Assembly: GCF_003265705.1 (NCBI RefSeq)
Contig: NW_020312775.1
Location: forward strand, 1,316,067 to 1,380,066
Source: Callorhinus ursinus
Taxonomy: Eukaryota > Chordata > Mammalia > Carnivora > Otariidae
Direction of reading: 5' to 3'
Length of the DNA: 64,000 nt
The notes beneath the pieces were generated by a model, which made no database searches, had not been told where the DNA came from, and saw only the letters and a list, made by a program, of their open reading frames with translations. Shown here piece after piece: positions 1-59,248 of this stretch. The stretch's first letter is position 1. Each line of letters opens with the position of its first letter. Both the position numbers and the translations under genes were made by a program.

Positions 1-298
1 TTGTGGAACATAAGGAAGAGCATGGAGGACACTAGGAGAAGGAAGGGAAAAATGGGGGGGGAATGGAGGGGGAGATGAACCATGAGAGACTATGGACTCT
101 GAGAAACAAACAGGGTTTTAGAGGGGAGGGGGGAGGGGGGATGTGTTAGCCCGGTGACGGGTATTAAGGAGGGCATGTACTGCATGGAGCACTGGGTGTT
201 ATACGAAAACAATGGATTGTGGATCACCACATCAAAAACTAATGATGTATGGTGACTAACATAACATAATAAAATTTAAAAAAATAAAAAATAAAAAT
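1..298 (+). mobile_element. carnivore L1 3' end (5' part outside window)
   Basis: G-rich 3' UTR, then GGAGCACTGGGTGTTATACG, ACTAATGATGTATGGTGA and an A-rich tail near 298. Same family as the fragments at 14696 and 42531. Confidence 0.85.
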
Positions 299-566
299 AA
301 AGAATGAGAGTTATAAAATTTAGCCCAAACCTATCTTTCCTAGCATTTCCACCCCCACCAACAAAAATATACTGTTTTATAAGGAAAAATCCACCTCTTC
401 TATAAAACCTTCCAAGTATACAGGTCTTTCTCTTCTCTCTCTCTGCAGGATAGAATTAATTACTTCCTTCTTTAGGTTCCTGTAGCATTAAATTTATTAT
501 CCCTCTGATAGCACTTTGTGCATTGTACTGTATTTATTTGTATCTGTCTCCCCTACTAGTCTGTGA

Positions 567-665
567 ACTTAAGGACAGGAATCGTGTCTCACTCATCTCT
601 GTATCCCTAGCACTTTGCACAATGCCTGTCAGAGTGGGTGCTTAACAAATGTGTGTGCAATGGGT
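567..665 (+). repeat. LINE-2 3' end fragment
   Basis: CTTAAGGACAGGAATCGTGT...CTCATCTCTGTATCCCTAGCAC resembles the L2 3' end. The rest of 299-1230 shows no gene or clear repeat. Confidence 0.6.
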
Positions 666-1237
666 GAAGATGTTCTTCAGGTAGTGGTAGCAATAAGAAC
701 TTTGGGAGATAGAGTAAGTGATGGAAGTTATGGAGTGTAGCATAAAGCTAACTGAGTCCTGAGAACATGGAAGCTGGTCAGGAAAGGAGAAATGGGCTTC
801 AACTGGCAGGAGTCCCCATGTGGTTTTTCTCCTCCACTACAGAGACCAGCCGTCTGATTATTTGGATTAATAGACTTGGGACTTGGGAACATGTATTGAA
901 AACTGGATGATTGAGGATTCACTTGGTGTTGGGAGAGTTTGACTTAGCTGTTCTGTGCTTATTCCAGACTAAGATGCTTTTTCCAGACTAAGATGCTTAT
1001 GCTGAGAGATTCAACCCTCTTCCAGAGTCATGAATAAGTTTTTCTTCTTGAAAAATCAAAGCCTCCTCATTTTCAGGGCAGGATTCGGGTGGGAGTAGGA
1101 ATGGTAAAGGTCAGATACTTCTACATTGTCTTTTTTAGCCTGGTTTCAGGGGAAAGTAGCCTATGAAGAGGCTCTAGGGCGGTGGGCCTACTCTGGAATA
1201 AATTATCTGTGTGAAAATAGTTATTATCTTATTTCAG

Positions 1238-1307
1238 GCAACTCTGGTGGCTCTTCTGGTCTGGTTGCTTTGAAGAAAGGAGAGTAGAAGAAAAAATAGG
1301 ATAAATC
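1238..1307 (+). other. SYTL4: SYTL4 5' UTR part of the first coding exon
   Basis: An acceptor (TTATTTCAG at 1229-1237) precedes 70 nt of leader before the ATG at 1308, so at least one non-coding exon must lie to the left of the window. The exact acceptor is inferred from the pyrimidine tract and AG. Confidence 0.7.
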
Positions 1308-25751
<24,444 letters not shown>

Positions 25752-25835
25752 GTCCTTGTCCTTCTCTGCAGGTCCAGCCCTGTCCAGGGCAAGTCGGAGG
25801 AAGTGAAGAAACCAAGAGCAAAGATTTATAATTTT

Positions 25836-25888
25836 GTGTGTGTGTGTGTGTGTGTGTACGTGTGTGTGTTATGTATGTGTGTGTATAA
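25836..25888 (+). repeat. (TG)n microsatellite in the SYTL4 3' UTR
   Basis: About 50 bp of TG dinucleotides with TACG and TATG interruptions, 85 nt after the stop codon, so the transcript carries a UG repeat. Confidence 0.9.
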
Positions 25889-26610
25889 ACATGTATTTCT
25901 ACAATTCTTACTATGCTAGAGTGACGCAGACTTGTTCCCCTCTTTAAAGCAGGTTCAAGACTAAGGGTCTGTTCAAAATGTTTTTATTTGTGCATAATCT
26001 AGCATATTTCCAGAGTCCATGCTTATGTCTTTATGATGTTTAATTAACTTAAAAATTCTTTAAAACATGTTTTTTATCTCCTGTCTTGCAAACCATTTCC
26101 TCCTTCCCCAGGAAGCCCTGGCTATCTTTGGCATTCCCACAGGTCTGTGTTTCAAGGTGTGCCTGGGCTGAGGCCAAGGCTCTGGGAAGCAGGGTTGGGT
26201 TACTAAGAAGATGGGAGAGAGGTGAGTAGGTCTGCCCCCTTCCTTTCCAATTTCTGTTTTTAACTCCATTTTTACCTTGATACATTTCTGGAACTTGGCT
26301 TTTAACTCTTCTTGCTCTTAAGTAGTTTCCATAGTGCTTGGGTCTCATGGTTTTCTTTGAAATGCTAAGAAAATTCCTAAGTTCCTTCCAGCTCCAGAAA
26401 CCTTCACTAGACCTTTAGGGGACCCTCGTAATGGAGCTGCTTTAGAAAAACACTTTAATTAGGTAGCGACTGACTTGTGGACATGCCCAAAATGGCTTCT
26501 CAGTGGTCTCAGAGGACCAGAGTGGCTGAGAGTGAAATGTCTCCCAGGCCGGGCTGGATCTTTGCATTTTATACAGATACAGCTGTTCTTGGAGAACTCC
26601 TCATTTCTCC

Positions 26611-26616
26611 AATAAA
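26611..26616 (+). terminator. possible proximal SYTL4 poly(A) signal AATAAA
   Basis: Canonical hexamer (CCAATAAAAG) 860 nt after the stop. Cleavage here would leave out the SINE. No expression evidence is available. Confidence 0.35.
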
Positions 26617-26747
26617 AGACATCTTCCCCCTCATATGCCACATCTTTCTTAGCATTTGTGTCCACGGTGTGGTACCACACAGAGTATGGTCTACATACCA
26701 TTATGCCAGCCAGAATAGCCAAGTACTGTCTAAACTGGCCCAGTGTT

Positions 26748-26893
26748 GGGGTGCCTGGGTGGCTCAATTGGTTAAGCTGCTGCCTTCGGCTCAGGTCGTG
26801 ATCTGGGGGGTCCTGGGATCGAGTACCCCATCAGGCTCCCTACTCAGTGGGGAGTCTACTTCTCCCTCTGCCTCTACCCCTCCCCCCTGCTTG

Positions 26894-26930
<37 letters not shown>

Positions 26931-26954
26931 AAATAAATAAAATCTTTAAAAAAA
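26748..26954 (+). mobile_element. CAN SINE inside the SYTL4 3' UTR
   Basis: Sense orientation, long (TC)n, tail with three overlapping AATAAA words (26928-26941) and TCTTT. Duplication TAAACTGGCCCAGTGTT at 26731-26747 and 26955-26971. Confidence 0.95.
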
Positions 26955-27459
26955 TAAACTGGCCCAGTGTTTCTCCAGACTGGGCACTGTTAGTACTCTA
27001 AGAGAATGTGTTTAGAGAATCTCCTAGTTATTCTGACTTCCTTCTTGAGGTAACTTCAGTTTCTGTTTTTCCTATTGTTTCCTAAACTTGACCTAGATGT
27101 AAAGTGGGTGTGATGTGTTGAGACCTTTCTAAGAAGGGTCTGGTGACCTGAGCTTCATTTTCTGAAACTCACTGTACCAAACTGACCTTTTTATCCTTGC
27201 ACGTGTATCTACACAAAGTTGTTTGTGAAAGGAGTCTATACCAGAGAAGAAATCCCTTTTGGTAGAGTCTGCTGATTTCTCCTATAAGAGGCCCCTAGAT
27301 CGAGGGCAGCTACTGTGCTTTCTACTGTATGGGTGACCTGAATGGAGGAGTGTTTTTAAAAGGTTTGTTTGGTATGGATTGATATTGTAATGGAAAGCAT
27401 AATTTGGAATCCTGGCCTGTAACTCGCTTCTTTGTTCTCCAACCCTTGAAATGTGCGTC

Positions 27460-27465
27460 AATAAA
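27460..27465 (+). terminator. SYTL4 distal poly(A) signal AATAAA
   Basis: Canonical hexamer followed 20-30 nt later by a GT-rich element. Best candidate for the main 3' end of SYTL4. Confidence 0.65.
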
Positions 27466-28059
27466 GCTTTCTCACTTGTCAAGTGTTTGCATTTGTTAGT
27501 TCTGCTGAGGCTTTTCTCTCTGATGTCCTCACCTACTGCTGCTGCTGTTCAGTGGTTTGAAGGAGAAGAATCAAAGTGACAAATGCGCTTCCTTAACTGT
27601 ACACTGTACTGATTCAAAGAAAATTTCCCTTTCCCTGCGTTGCTGCCTGATGCCTCTGCTGAGCTCTGATCTATTGACCTTTGTGTTTGGTATCTAGGGA
27701 GAGACCTAAGAATCCATCTTAAAAGTGACACCACTTTTCTTTCTCTCTCAAGTATCAAGGGAACTCCTTCTCTAGTTTTGTAGCCCCCTATCACTTGGAA
27801 GGAGAGCTGTGTGTGTATATGTATGAGCACAGGGGAAGGAAGATGTTCTCTCCTGTGTTTCTTTCTAGATCCTTTGCTATCTCTAGGAGGTAGGGCCTTT
27901 TTCCTTCACTCTTACTATCACTATTTAGTTTTGAGAAATAAGTAACACAGATACTAAGCAACGCATCTCAGAAATAAGGCCCTGGGTTAAGAAACCTGGG
28001 TTTCTAGGGAGAGCCTAAGTGATTCTTGACCTCTTGTGCAAAAAGACATTAATATATAT

Positions 28060-28235
28060 TAGATGTTTTTTGTGTACGAAGCTTTATGCTAGGCACATTA
28101 TATATTATTTCCTTAATTTCTTCCAAGCACCTTATGAAGTAGGAAAATTTCCCTTTTTACAGATGAGGAAAGTCAAGTCCACTGTTGCACAACAGAGTTG
28201 GGATTTGAATCAAGGTCTGATTGTACTGTATCATG
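28060..28235 (+). repeat. MIR element
   Basis: GCTAGGCACATTATATATTA, TTACAGATGAGGAAAGTCAA and GGGATTTGAATCAAGGTCTG, in MIR order. Confidence 0.7.
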
Positions 28236-29340
28236 CTATTTCCTGCAAGGGCTTTATATGTGTTGTGGGCAAAGAGTCAAAGGAAGGGATGACTCCCTTA
28301 TTCTAAAATCTCTCAAAGAAATAAGTTTAGTCTACAAGGTAGGATAATCAGAATGCTTCGGAGGTTACCTAACCAGCTGACTGAATCAATAGTTTGCGCA
28401 CGAGTGTGTAAGTGTGTGTATATATATGAAAGAGACAGACAGAGATGGGGATGGGGGTAGATGGGAGGCAGAGAAAGAAAAACAGATATGTACAAGGTTG
28501 AGGTGAGGCTTGTCTGGCTGTGAGCCTGATTCTGCTGTGGCCCCCTCCCCCTACTTTAGGAGCCGGAATTTCTTGAATCATAAGGCAAAAGAGACTACAG
28601 TGAAACTTTACCTAAAGAAAGCAAGACTGACTTGCCTGACTACTCAGTAAAATGAAACAAAACAAAAGCTTCTCAATTTTTCGAAGCTAGAGGAGCATTT
28701 CTATGTGAGAGTCAGGCCCAGGTGGAGACTCAGTTCAAGTTATCATTCATGTTGTCATTTGGGCCTTTGACCTGCTAGCATGCCCTGGCTTGCCACTTGA
28801 GGTATAAGTGATCAAGACAAGGCAGGGCATTTATTCTGACTAACATGCAATCCTTGCCTTTGGAACCACAGACCTTGTCTGACCAGAGATTTCCCACATT
28901 AGCTCATTGTATTTTGTCTTCTGCCCATAACTTGTCTTTTGACTTTTAAGTTCTTGGATTTCCTGGGAGGGAAGAGGGAGAAGGGGACTTTTTTGCTCCA
29001 AGTTTGATCATTTGCTCCATGTCTTGGTCCACTCAGCAACTGCCTCACTTCTTATTTTTGCATTTTACAAATGAGTTTTCCACTAAGCCTGCAGTGGGAA
29101 CAGCTTCTCTCTGACTCACTACTACCCCCCCTGTGTTCTGGGCTCGTGATTGATCTATGCCCCATCCCTCTTCTTTGGAGAGTTGATCTATACCCCATCC
29201 TGGGCTGAGAGCTTCCCAGTTCCCTCTTTCCTCCTGGGTCCACCCCCAAGTCTTGTGTCTGAGTAGGATTATATAGAGAAGGTGAAACCCTAGTCTTTGC
29301 TTGGAGCAGTCAGCTGTCTTTAAATGAGAAGTCGAGAAAG
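28236..29340. other. intergenic region between convergent genes
   Basis: No gene or clear young repeat seen. A short GT/AT stretch lies near 28407-28428. Part may be SRPX2 3' UTR if the signal at 28830 is used. Confidence 0.5.
28830..28835 (-). terminator. possible distal SRPX2 poly(A) signal
   Basis: AATAAA on the minus strand (TTTATT on plus), 1.9 kb after the SRPX2 stop. A nearer variant AGTAAA (minus strand, 30391-30396) is an alternative. Which one is used cannot be told from sequence. Confidence 0.25.
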
Positions 29341-29349
29341 TAGAGGCAG

Positions 29350-29600
29350 GACAGTGTAATATTTAAGAACATGGACTCTGGAGCCAGACTGCGGGTGCTT
29401 AAATCCCAACTCTGTCACTTACTAGCTGTCTGATCTCAGGGGAATTGCCTAACCTGTCTATGCCTCAGTTCCCTCCTCCGTGAAATGGGACTAATAACAG
29501 AACCTGCCTTATGAGGTTCTTGTGAAGATTTCCGAGTCAGTTGATAGAATGTTTAGAATGGCCCTCGGTACATGGTAAGTGCTCAAGCATTAGCTTAGCC
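29350..29600 (+). repeat. MIR element
   Basis: AACATGGACTCTGGAGCCAG, CACTTACTAGCTGTCTGATC and CCTCAGTTCCCTCCTCCGTG give a long, well preserved MIR. Confidence 0.85.
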
Positions 29601-30316
29601 TCACCACTCAACCTGCTTTCTTCTCTCCTCTCATTTTCCATTGGGGACCCCGTAGGCAAAGCTGAAGGAGAAAGGCTGCCGAGTCTTAACCATGACACGG
29701 GGTTCCCTGAGTGTCAACAAGAAGGTTCTCGGACACACCGTACAGTGTTGCCCCATTTCACAATGGCCCAGCCTCAAATTTACTTTCAGGCCTGGCTCTT
29801 AAGGCTTGACTCCGTGCTGCAACGGCTCCCGCCTGCTCTGTGCTCACCTCTTGAAAGCGATCTGAGTAAGTTAAGACGTGAGGCTGAATTGATCTTTTTT
29901 TTTTTTTTCCTTCTCTACTAGTTTTACAGAGGCTTGGAGTGATGGTTTCCGGGTGCCCTAGATCATGAGCTGGGGGCTTCCCTGAGGAAGGGACAGCCCT
30001 GGCTGCCTTTTGCTATGGAACTGCAGGCTCAGGAAGAAGAGATTGTTGCCCATGAGCCAGCTGGAGGGGCCAGGACAAAACATTCTGCTCTGGCCTGATT
30101 CGTCTTCCTAAGCGGCCTCCCATGGCCACATTCTCCTTACTCTTAGTTGAAGCAATGGTTAACATAACATTTGTAACTCATTCCCCTCAAAGGGCAAATG
30201 ACAAGCTCAAGAAGGTCTTGAAGCTCCCTCCCACAGCCTCCAATGATAGAGCTCCTCTGTAGGGGAAAATCCAGCTACACTTAACTTACTTACTTGTCCT
30301 GGTTGTCTGTTGTGAC

Positions 30317-30336
30317 GGTGCTGCCCTCTGCTGTCA
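30317..30336 (-). promoter_or_regulatory. CTCF-like site between SRPX2 and SYTL4
   Basis: On the minus strand GACAGCAGAGGGCAGCAC is a close CTCF core match. It lies about 390 nt past the SRPX2 stop, in the zone between the two convergent 3' ends. Confidence 0.6.
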
Positions 30337-30722
30337 CCTCAGGGTAGAGGAACCATTGAAACCACAGCTGGTTAGTGAATGAATCGAGAATTTACTTATC
30401 TGGAAGATTTTGGAGAGCAGCGCAGAGGCCCAGGTTGCGAAAAGAAGACTTTCACCCCACAGCCCATTGTCCGGGACCTGCCCCCAGTCCCTGCCTAGCT
30501 TCGTATGCTCCTCGAGTGCTACTTAAAGCAGAAACTTGCTTAGGGAGACTATTACACAGCCCTACAAAGGGGCCTGGGAATGTCCCAGGATTGGTGAATC
30601 TCACCCACCTCAGAGTCCTGTTGCTAGAGCCGTGGGGAATCATTTCCTCCCTTTCTCAGGCCCCAGCTTCAGCTGACTAGGGGAGCTTTTCCCTTGACCT
30701 CCATCCATGCCCTGGCTCACGT

Positions 30723-53470
<22,748 letters not shown>

Positions 53471-53984
53471 CCTTGAAAGGAGTCGGGATGAGGGGAGGTT
53501 AAGGAGATAAGAATAGAGATATGCGGCCAGAAGTACCAGGGAAAAGGAAAATATCTTTCAGAAATCAGCCATCAGTGAACTTCCAAAAGTGAGAAGAAGC
53601 AGAAATGCAGGATCTGTGAGGAAGAAGAGAAATTTTTAAATTACTGAATGCTTGTTATATTGTCCCCTTTGTAAGGATCTTCTGCTTTATAAGAGTAACA
53701 AGACTCTATTTGTTATTTCTGATTTCTTTTCCTCCCAGGAGGAGGATGACATAAAACAATCAATTCTCAATTAACCCTGGTGGGATCAGATGCAAATGTT
53801 CCACTGTCCAAGTTATAGAGAGGGACATGGAAGAGTCAAGATCAGGAGAGGTCCAACATAAAGTCATATAGAGCCAAGAGAGAATCCTGTGATCTAAAAG
53901 CTGTCAGTTGATGGTTTCATCCATTTAACTAGTATTTCCTAACCTCTAATCTGGGAAAGCATTAGTATGTCTGGACTAAGAGCT

Positions 53985-54185
53985 CTTGAACTCTGGAGTT
54001 AGACAGATCTGTATATGCATCCAATTCTGTCCTTATTAGCTATGGGGTCTTGGACAACTTCCTTAACTTCTCTGAGCCTCAGTTTCCTCACCTATAAAAT
54101 GGGAATAATAATAGTATCTATCTTACAGAAGAGATTATTGCCTGGCACATAGGGAAGCAATAAATATATATTAGATGTTATTATA
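53985..54185 (+). repeat. MIR element
   Basis: GGTCTTGGACAACTTCCTTA, CTCAGTTTCCTCACCTATAA and TGCCTGGCACATAGGG. Confidence 0.8.
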
Positions 54186-55292
54186 CTCAACTTTGTATTA
54201 GACAAGACTAGATGTTTCCTTTCTCTAGTCTCTCAGGCCTTAACTATGGCCTGGCTCTTTTTTTGCCTTTGGGTTTTGAGACTTAGTGGTTTGGTAGTGG
54301 CTTCTGGCTTTCGAGTCCAGCCTCACCTTCTGGTATTATTCTGCTGAGCCAGCAGGAAGTCAACGAGGTTGGGAAGAACCTATTGAGGTACGTGAGGAGA
54401 GGGTAAGCAAGCTTCAGTTGCCCTCTCACTTCCTGTCCTGTCCTCACTCGAATGCGATGAGAGTTTTGTGGTTCCCAGTAAGCAAATACTTTGTACAAGA
54501 CAGTATTAAAACTTGCTGCCCATTAGTATAAACTGGCCACTGAACTTTTCAGCAAGCACCCATTCATCCACATGTTTTCAATGAAATGCCATGCTCAGGG
54601 GAGGAGTCACTCCCAGAAATGGAGAAACAAAAAGATAGCAGATTCTGGCCAGAGTCCTTAAGGGACATGAGAAGTCGAAGAATGGCAAAAGTTCATTTTC
54701 CAATTCATTGCTACTTGGCTTCAGATTTTGTCCAGAGACTGGCAAGGAAGCAGGATAGGAAAAAACAAAAAACAAAAAAACAAAAAACTGAGAACAAGCG
54801 AGGGAGGCAAGCTAGAAAGAAAAGACAATCTGCCAGGGTTGAGGCAAGAGATAAAAGTAGAAAGAGGGAAGAAAAGGACAAGAAAAGGGAGGTTAAAGAG
54901 AGATCCAGGAAAACGAACAGCTAGGTAAACTAATCACCACCCCCTCTCACGTATGCATCCTCAGTGCAATTCCTTGGCTGTGGAGCTGGGGCTGTCCTAT
55001 TCAGACCCACTCCTCTACATCTGTCACTGCTTCCCTGCCCTCGTCCTCCCCGGATCTGAGGCTGAAAACCTGACTCGCAGAGTCAGCCACCCTCTGCTGC
55101 AGGCCGGGAAGGTAGTGGGGACCTGTGTCTACAGCCAGGTCATGGCTCAAACGGCAAGCAGCATATGATCCAGTTTCATAAAAGAACACCCCCTCCCCCA
55201 CCAGCCATGTTGCTCATGTCCTGGGTCTCATTACCCGCCAAGGCTGCGAAATGAGGTAATAGAATGTGGAGGGTTAAGCAGCAGATCTTACC

Positions 55293-55460
55293 TGTTTTAT
55301 ACTTTTTTTGGTGCTCTCTTTCTTTCTCCTTTTTCTCCTTCCTCTCTGCTCCTCTCATCAGTCGGAAAAACTTCTATTTTAACATTCCTAGAACGAGTGG
55401 CTCTTGGTCTCTCCGGGCCTCCAGGATTCTGTTAACACTGCCCAGATGTGAGGACATCCG
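55293..55460 (-). promoter_or_regulatory. candidate SRPX2 non-coding exon 1 with upstream TATA-like box
   Basis: On the minus strand a perfect donor (ATAAAACAG/GTAAGATC) ends a purine-rich stretch, and ATAATATAGC lies near 55485 as a TATA-like box about 30 nt before an inferred start near 55455. The position fits a short first intron in front of the coding start at 53470. This is inference without expression data. Confidence 0.35.
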
Positions 55461-56539
55461 CATTTGCCAAAAGTTTCCTTAAAGCTATATTATCCCCAAA
55501 GCTATAAGCTATTCCTCCCTCAGAGAAGGGTTTTAGAGAAGTAGGGGAGAAAGAACGCAAGGATTAGAGGCCCATAGTCCGTCTGCCACGGAACAGGGGG
55601 AAAGTATGAATGGCACTGGTCCAGATCCCATGAGTATAGTAATGACTAACAGAGGCTGCCTGAAGGGCCTCCAGAGATGTGGTGTACTGAAGAACCCTTC
55701 TTCTTATGACTCAGCATGACATCAGGATCGAATGAAAAGGAATTTCGAAAAATCCAACGAAGGGGGAAGATTGTAGCCGACTTTGAAATTCCCTAGAGAT
55801 TTCCCCAGTAATTCCTTCGTACTTCCCAACTCAGAGTCGCCTTGCCATCCATATACACAGGGTCAAACACACTTTGAAACTCTCTCACTGATGATCTAAC
55901 GTCCATGGACTTCAGTTTCTGATAAGATTACGTTGTTTACAAAAATTACCATGCACTTTTTGCCTGAAGGATCAAGACTGATTTCCTGTAATAAGAGTGG
56001 AGGGAAAGCACGCTTAGAGAGGCTTTAGTGGGAGGCTGTTTAAGCAAACCTCCATGATCTGTGCATGGCAAGGTTATAGCTGCGGCTAAGCTGTTTCCCA
56101 GTGACCTCTGACAGAAGGCTATGCTTCGCTAAGCAAGCTTTCTTTTTCGTATCTGGTAATGAGAGTATTCTAACATAGCACGGACCAGCTTCCTACACTC
56201 TCCTGCCTCTCAGAGTGGACATTTTTGTCCTTGAAAAACCAGTGATTGTGGAAGAATTTTGTTTAGATGCTGTAGAAAGGGTTTCTTCCCTGTGTGTGCA
56301 AGCAAACTGGCAACACCTTCTCAGTTACAAAGGGAAGAATTGTGCTTCTGTTAATATAAAGTTCAGTAGCAAGCCTGTTTCATGTCCAATCCACCAATCA
56401 GAAATATGTATTGAGTGTCTAACAGTGTGATAGTGGTATAAGACTGAAGACATGATCTTGGCCTCATTTATTCAATAAATTTATCATGCTTCTACTGTGT
56501 TAAGGAGGGTGGACAAAGACAAAAATCCCTGACATCGTA

Positions 56540-57310
56540 ACATATAATTAATTCAACAATATTTATTGAGTGTCTATTACATGCCACACACTGTTTTAGG
56601 TACTTGAGAAACATCAGTGAGCAAAAGAGACAAAAATCCTTACCTCCATGGAATGGAGGAGGCAGACATTCAACAAAAATGTTCTTTTTTAAAAAAGATT
56701 TTATTTATTTGACAGAGAGAGAGTGAGCACACAAGAAGGGGGAGCAGAGGGAGAGAGAGAAGCAGGCTCTCCGCTGAGCAGGGAGCCCGATGCAGGGCTC
56801 GATCCCAGGAGCCTGAGATCATGACCTGAGCCAAAAGCAGCTGCCTAACTGACTGAGGTACCCAGGCGTCCCTCAACAAAAATGTTCTTGATTACAACCA
56901 TGTGCGTTTAGGGAATTAGCCTTCACTGGGCATCTACTATAAGCTAAGAAGGGGGAACAGAGGTGATTATGAACTGTGTGATCCTTCATCTAATGAAGCT
57001 TACTCTCCAGGTCCCAGAGGGTTTATGTTTAGGAGGGGAGATAAGAGGGACACAAACAATTCAAAAACAGTACAAGACCACATAAAATTCTAAAAGCTAT
57101 GGTATAAACTGTGAGGACCCTGTGAATGCTCTGTGGGAAGAGGTAGGCCATGGTCTGTTCTCAGGCAAGGGAAATGACATAAACAAGAGCTCATTGTTAG
57201 GTCAGAGGGGGATGGGCTAACTGGTTAGAGGGATCAAGAGAGTGATAGGGAACAAAATTGAATAAATCGAGTACGGTCAGATTGTGAGGCCTTTGAAATC
57301 AGATATAGAA
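56540..57310 (+). repeat. ancient interspersed repeat, split by a SINE
   Basis: AATTCAACAATATTTATTGA, CATGCCACACACTGTTTTAG, then, after the SINE, GGAGATAAGAGGGACACAAA and AGATTGTGAGGCCTTTGAAA. Same kind as 8875-10805, family not named. Confidence 0.5.
56687..56872 (-). mobile_element. CAN SINE
   Basis: Reverse orientation. Duplication TCAACAAAAATGTTCTT at 56670-56686 and 56873-56889. Confidence 0.93.
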
Positions 57311-57499
57311 GTTTACCCTAAACTCACGTGTTAAGAAACAGTAAATCTATTCAGTGTGTGTGTGAGAGAGAGAGAAAGAGAGAGAGAGAGATGGAGAGAG
57401 AGGTGAGAGAGAGCACAGAGGAATATATTCTTCTAGAGTTGTTTTCTTAAAAAACAAAACAAAACAAAACAAAAAAATCTCTTTACCGCCCCCCCTCTT

Positions 57500-58010
57500 G
57501 GCAAAGAGTATAGTCCGAGCTCTCAGCAGGGCATACTATGTCCTTCACAAGCAGGCCCCATCTATATCCTCAGCCTAGTTTTACACATTCACCTCATGAC
57601 TTGTTCTAGACATACTGAACTTCTTGCTCTTCCTTTCATACTTTGGTGGCTTTGCACAGATATATTTACTCTACCCTGTATTCCTTTCCATCCTTTCCTG
57701 GACTGTTGAAACTATATCCATCTTTGCTGCTGAGAAGTTCCCCTCAGCCCACCCCAGGCAGATCTGGTTTGCCTGCCTTTTCTATCACATCACTTTGTAC
57801 ATGTCTCAATTATAGGTTTATCACACTTAATGTCATTGTACACCCATGACAATTTCTGTCCCCTACTCTACTAGTTTGTTCATCTCAGACTCATCTCTGT
57901 CCCTGCCTAGACTGTGAGAGCCTAGGGGGCAACAGACTTGCCTTAGTCTTCATCATTTCCCCAGCACCCAACACAGAGCCCAGCACATGCTAGGCTGAAG
58001 ATGCGGCATA
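57500..58010 (+). repeat. LINE-2 fragment
   Basis: GGTGGCTTTGCACAGATATA, GACTGTGAGAGCCTAGGGGG and ACAGAGCCCAGCACATGC, in L2 order. Confidence 0.65.
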
Positions 58011-59240
58011 AGGCCTCCTGTCCCACTCAGAGCTGGAAGGAGCAGGACAGAGGGGTGGCAGAGAGAAGTTAAAGAAGAAAGGGAAGGGGGAAAATATGGA
58101 AATCATAGGGAGAATAAAGTAAGGGGGTAAATAAGAGGGACAGCATCACTGAAGCACAGAGATGGGCAATAGGAAGAGCTTACGCTAAACAAGGGGGACT
58201 AATTAAAAAAAAAACAGATTTCTTCAGCCTCTAATATCTGTGGATAACACTGTATTAAACACTGTGGGGTATAAAGTTAAATAAACCACCTCTCTGTATG
58301 ATTTAGTTGGGAAGATAAGACAAAGACACACAAAGAGACCGACAACAGCTATATATACACATGTAAAGTTCTTAAAGTTCAGTACCATTTTCAATGTCAA
58401 GACACTGAGTATGAAGTTCTTTAGCAGGCCAATAAGGTATTGTTTTACGAAATATTAGATATGGAAACTGACTTGCCTAGATAAGATCTCAACAAAGCTT
58501 AACAAAACTAAACTAGAAACAACTTTTCTAGGATAAGGCAAATTGATATGAAATTGTGAATTTTAATAATCATTTAAGAGCTTCTCATTTCTATGTGTCC
58601 CAAACTGTGTATTATGAACTTTTTTGAGGAAGGAAAGATCAGGGCTGGCAAAGGAGGAAAGGATTCATGGAGAATCTGAAAGGAGTAGATGGAAAAAAGT
58701 GAATGAAAACTAGACGCAGAAGAGAATTTCAGAAAAAGAGTAATGAAAATACACAAGAGACAACAGGAATAAAGATATTCCTATTCGGGAAACTAAGTTT
58801 TAAAACTGTACATACGAATTATCTATTTAAATGGTGATATTCAAATTATCTGTTTAAATGATGTTTATCTGATGGCTGTAATTGAAATATGAGACTTTAA
58901 GAAAATAAGCAGGACGTGCTTTTAAATTTTATGATGGGCACTTAGCCAAAGGTAATTGAAGGGATTCTAGAAAACGTATTAGAAAATGAAAATGGGAAGG
59001 ACATTATGTGAATAAGAGATAAGATGTATTCTGAGTGAAATAGTTGAAGTTTTTTCACTGGTTCCTAAGACAGGGAGTAGTAATGTTCCAAGACATTATC
59101 CAGCAGCTCAACTTAATTGTTTTGTTTATGACAGTGTGATACTGGGATGGCTTAGACATTCAGTTTATTTAATTTAATTAATCAAACCTCAAGTCACTAC
59201 TTAGTGGTTAGTTTCAGAGACCAGCTATGACCAAGGAGGT
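58010..59240. other. intergenic, no gene recognised
   Basis: AT-rich sequence without SINEs or an exon I can support. Confidence 0.5.
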
Positions 59241-59248
59241 CAACAGGG

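Larger units (their letters stand above)
25752..27484 (+). other. SYTL4: SYTL4 3' UTR
   Basis: Runs from the stop codon to about 20 nt past the AATAAA at 27460-27465, followed by a GT-rich stretch (AAGTGTTTGCATTTG). It contains a TG repeat (25836-25888), an earlier AATAAA at 26611-26616, and a sense-oriented SINE (26748-26954) that carries further AATAAA words. The 3' end is inferred from the signal. Confidence 0.7.

Noticed and set aside
54586..54924. Lysine- and arginine-rich open frame of 112 codons
   Set aside because: Composition follows an A/G-rich stretch of DNA; no family seen.
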